DNA from: Corynebacterium pseudopelargi
Lineage (GTDB): Bacteria; Actinomycetota; Actinomycetes; Mycobacteriales; Mycobacteriaceae
Assembly (NCBI RefSeq): GCF_003814005.1
Contig: NZ_CP033898.1
Coordinates: forward strand, 2,232,001 to 2,296,000
Direction of reading: 5' to 3'
DNA: 64,000 bases
Shown here in pieces: positions 61,701 through 64,000 of this stretch. The notes below the pieces were generated by a model. It made no database searches and was not told the origin of the DNA. It worked only from the letters and a program-made list of their open reading frames with translations. The position numbers and the translations under genes were made by a program. Numbering within the stretch: the stretch's first letter is position 1; every line of letters starts with the position of its first letter.

Positions 61701-62906
61701 ATGGTGAATACCCCCGCCTCCGCCGCCAATCTGCTCACACTGCTGCGCGTTGCATTGCACGTAATGTTTGCCACGCTGCTCCTCTTTGCCATGATCAGCG
61801 CCATCAACAACGGCAATCATGCCTTCCATGCCGTCTGCGTTCTTGGCACCACCGTCTTGCTCGGAGGGCTCTACTTAGCGGGCACGGTTTTAGAAAACCG
61901 TGGGCATCAGGGGCGAACCAGCATCCAATATGCCCGCTGGGTTCCTGTGTGGCTCGTGGCGGTGGTGGGTATTTGGGCTTTGGCCGTGATCCTCAGCCCG
62001 GCATTTATTTGGTTGATGTTCCCCCTCGTGTTTGTGGTACTGCACTGTTTTCCTGGGCTCAAGGGGATCGCGGCGGTGGGTCTGCTGTGGGCGATGGCGG
62101 CGTTTTTGCCCTTGATCCATCAACCCACTTTCACCTTTGGGCAGTGGTTTGGCCCGCTGATCGGCGCGAGCTTCGCGGTGGTGATCCACCATGTGTATTC
62201 GGTTTTAAGCCAGGTAGCTGCAAAAAATGAGGCTATTGCTTTAGAGCTTCTCGACGCCCAAGCTCAGCTTTCCCACCGCCAAAAAGAGGCAGGACGCATG
62301 GAAGAGCGAGAGCGCCTCTCAAGAGAAATCCACGATACTGTCGCCCAAGGCCTAAGTTCTATCGTGTTGCTTTCGCGTGCTGCGGAGCATTCAGCGACGG
62401 GGGAGACGGCACATCAACTGCGCTTGATTCATGACCAAGCCCAGGAAGGTTTGGATGAGGCCAGGCGTTTCGTTCGCGATCTTGCTTCTCCGAAGAGTGA
62501 TCAGCCCTTAGATCAGGCCCTTGAAGATCTAGCGCAGCGCACCATGCGCACCCAAGCAGCCCTGCAACGCAGCATCGACATTTCCGTTGCGGTGCTTGGC
62601 CAGCAGCAAGCCTTGCCGGAGCCGATACTCAGGACCGCGCTCAGGGTGGCGCAAGAGGGCATCCATAACGTGATCAAGCACAGCGACGCCACCAAAGTGG
62701 TAATCACTCAAGGCATCTGGGAGCACGAATTAAGCCTGGATATCGTCGATAATGGCAGCAATGCCACGGGCTCTGTTGAGGGGGAGGGCTTCGGGCTCGA
62801 AGGCATGGCTCGGCGTGTGGAACTTGTGGGCGGCAGCCTCCTTTTCGAGCCCAATGAACACGGCAGCACCCTGGCATGTCGCCTACCGCTGACCAGCAAA
62901 CGTTAA
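61701..62906 (+). CDS. chrS: Sensor histidine kinase, ChrS-like
   Basis: 401 residues with about five or six helices, a coiled region, HisKA_3 domain with phospho-acceptor H211 (SREIHDTVAQG) and an ATPase domain (EGIHNVIKHSDA, DNGSNATG, GFGLEGM). Leaderless start likely. Haem sensing is inferred from context. Confidence 0.78.
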   Translation: MVNTPASAANLLTLLRVALHVMFATLLLFAMISAINNGNHAFHAVCVLGTTVLLGGLYLAGTVLENRGHQGRTSIQYARWVPVWLVAVVGIWALAVILSPAFIWLMFPLVFVVLHCFPGLKGIAAVGLLWAMAAFLPLIHQPTFTFGQWFGPLIGASFAVVIHHVYSVLSQVAAKNEAIALELLDAQAQLSHRQKEAGRMEERERLSREIHDTVAQGLSSIVLLSRAAEHSATGETAHQLRLIHDQAQEGLDEARRFVRDLASPKSDQPLDQALEDLAQRTMRTQAALQRSIDISVAVLGQQQALPEPILRTALRVAQEGIHNVIKHSDATKVVITQGIWEHELSLDIVDNGSNATGSVEGEGFGLEGMARRVELVGGSLLFEPNEHGSTLACRLPLTSKR

Positions 62907-62915
62907 GCTAGTGCC

Positions 62916-63524
62916 ATGATCCGCGTCATGCTTATCGACGACCACCCGGTGGTTCGCGCCGGCCTGCGCGCTATCCTCGACAGCTTTGAAGACGTCACCG
63001 TCGTAGCCGAAGCCAGTAGCGGTGCAGGCATTAGCGCTGAGAACACCAAGAACATCGACGTGGTGGTCAGCGATATTCAGATGCCCGAGGTAGATGGCAT
63101 TAGCCTGACGCGCACACTGGTGGAATCCGGTGGGCCTCCGGTGCTGATCCTGACTACCTACGACACCCAAGCAGATATTGTGGCCGCCGTGGAGGCCGGG
63201 GCCATGGGATATCTGCTCAAAGATGCCCCTGAGCAGGCCTTGCATGATGCGGTCGTGGCGACGTCGAAAGGCCAAAGGACCTTAGCTCCCGAGGTAAGCA
63301 CCGCGTTGATGCAGCGAGTAGCGCAGCCGCAGCAGGCGCTTTCTTCGCGTGAAATTGAGATTTTGCAGGAACTTGCCAGCGGAGCCACCAATAAGGCCTT
63401 GGCGGCAAAGCTTTTTATTTCTCAGGCCACGGTGAAAACGCACCTGGTGCATATTTACTCCAAATTGGGTGTGAGCAACCGTACCGAGGCCATTACTAAG
63501 GCGCGGGAGCAACGCCTGATTTAG
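62916..63524 (+). CDS. chrA: LuxR-type response regulator, ChrA-like
   Basis: 202 residues. Receiver domain with DD at 8-9, D53 (VVVSDIQMP) and the Thr/Lys positions (LTTYD, YLLKDAP). C-terminal LuxR helix-turn-helix (LSSREIEILQELASGATNKA). Follows the kinase by 9 bases. Confidence 0.82.
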   Translation: MIRVMLIDDHPVVRAGLRAILDSFEDVTVVAEASSGAGISAENTKNIDVVVSDIQMPEVDGISLTRTLVESGGPPVLILTTYDTQADIVAAVEAGAMGYLLKDAPEQALHDAVVATSKGQRTLAPEVSTALMQRVAQPQQALSSREIEILQELASGATNKALAAKLFISQATVKTHLVHIYSKLGVSNRTEAITKAREQRLI

Positions 63525-63551
63525 GCGCCATCGGGTGGCTACACTCGAATT

Positions 63552-64000
63552 ATGGACCCGAAAAATCGCCTCAACACCAACGAAGAGCATGTGAATCTGC
63601 AAATCTCCAAGGTTCGCGAGCGAGGTTCGAGGCTTCGGGATTCCGTGATCACCCTGGCACACGGCGCAGGAGGCAAAGCCTCGGCAGCGCTTGTGCAGCA
63701 CGTGTTTTTTGAAATCTTCGATAACGAGGCATTACACGCCGCCGGAGACTCAGGCATTGTGGAGCTCAGCGCGCTCGGAGAAGGCACCCAATTGGCCATG
63801 TCAACGGATACGTATGTGGTTAATCCGATTGAGTTCCCAGGCGGCAGCATCGGAGAACTAGCAGTCAATGGAACGGTCAATGACCTAGCCGTAGCCGGCG
63901 CATGCCCGAAGGTCATCACCGCAGCATTCGTGCTCGAAGAAGGCCTTGATGTAGACACCTTGCGCCGGATCTGCACAGACATGAAGCGTGCCGCCGAACT
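63552..64000 (+). CDS. hypE: Carbamoyl dehydratase HypE, N-terminal part (cut by window end)
   Basis: The first 149 codons. HGAGGKAS, TDTYVVNPIEFPGGSIG and AVNGTVNDLAVAGACP match HypE, which makes the cyanide ligands of [NiFe] hydrogenases from carbamoyl phosphate with HypF. TACACT lies six bases before the ATG, so it may be leaderless. Other hyp or hydrogenase genes would be downstream, outside the window. Confidence 0.82.
   Translation, partial: MDPKNRLNTNEEHVNLQISKVRERGSRLRDSVITLAHGAGGKASAALVQHVFFEIFDNEALHAAGDSGIVELSALGEGTQLAMSTDTYVVNPIEFPGGSIGELAVNGTVNDLAVAGACPKVITAAFVLEEGLDVDTLRRICTDMKRAAE

Overview
The window comes from a high-GC actinobacterium, almost certainly a Corynebacterium. Four things point there: a sortase-assembled pilus locus of the Spa type; an arabinogalactan block (Wzm, Wzt, GlfT1) in the order known from mycobacteria and corynebacteria; a DUF5318 / class A PBP / MalR-type regulator / universal stress neighbourhood as in C. 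glutamicum; and an HrtBA-ChrSA-like haem block. Several genes look leaderless (a -10 box 5-8 bases before the start), which is common in this group.

Layout. 1-7.1 kb: the end of a queuosine-precursor transporter gene, then a minus-strand pilus operon (tip, major pilin, class C sortase, minor pilin). 7.4-14 kb: folate precursor genes pabAB and pabC, tgt, an MMPL transporter and a CDF-like protein. 14-19 kb: tRNA-Ser(CGA), tadA and its partner, tyrA, a DUF559 protein and pdxST, with two repeat arrays. 20-29 kb: pdxR, pyruvate:quinone oxidoreductase between two tRNA-Arg genes, an aromatic aminotransferase, molybdopterin genes and the largest repeat array. 29-34 kb: quinone reductase, an aminotransferase-V-like protein and the galactan genes. 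34-43 kb: dnaB, a GH15 hydrolase, a DnaA-box cluster, rplI-ssb-rpsF, a ClC protein and PonA. 43-53 kb: malR-usp, gluconate kinase and permease, Nei-type glycosylase, NAD(P)HX repair and an MFS exporter. 53-60 kb: leuS and a rearranged cluster of small membrane-protein genes. 60-64 kb: an ABC exporter divergent from a two-component system, then hypE, cut by the window end.

Functional links: the transporter and Tgt suggest queuine salvage; TadA would edit the two tRNA-Arg(ACG) copies; PdxR faces pdxST; gntK and gntP serve gluconate use; moaD, moaB-moaE and moeB act in one cofactor pathway.

Most unusual: (1) three arrays with 21 copies of a 70-bp imperfect inverted repeat at a 104-105 bp period, each in the gap between two convergent genes and each beside G-quadruplex-type G runs; (2) a 13-bp word, GCTTNTCGACGCC, present 15 times exactly in 64 kb on both strands; (3) a 492-bp tandem triplication of an unrecognised four-helix membrane-protein gene, with a diverged inverted relative and gene fragments around it; (4) enzyme-like proteins missing hallmark residues (Tgt without its zinc cysteines, PdxR and an aminotransferase-V-like protein without the PLP lysine). 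All similarity statements are by eye; no search was run.
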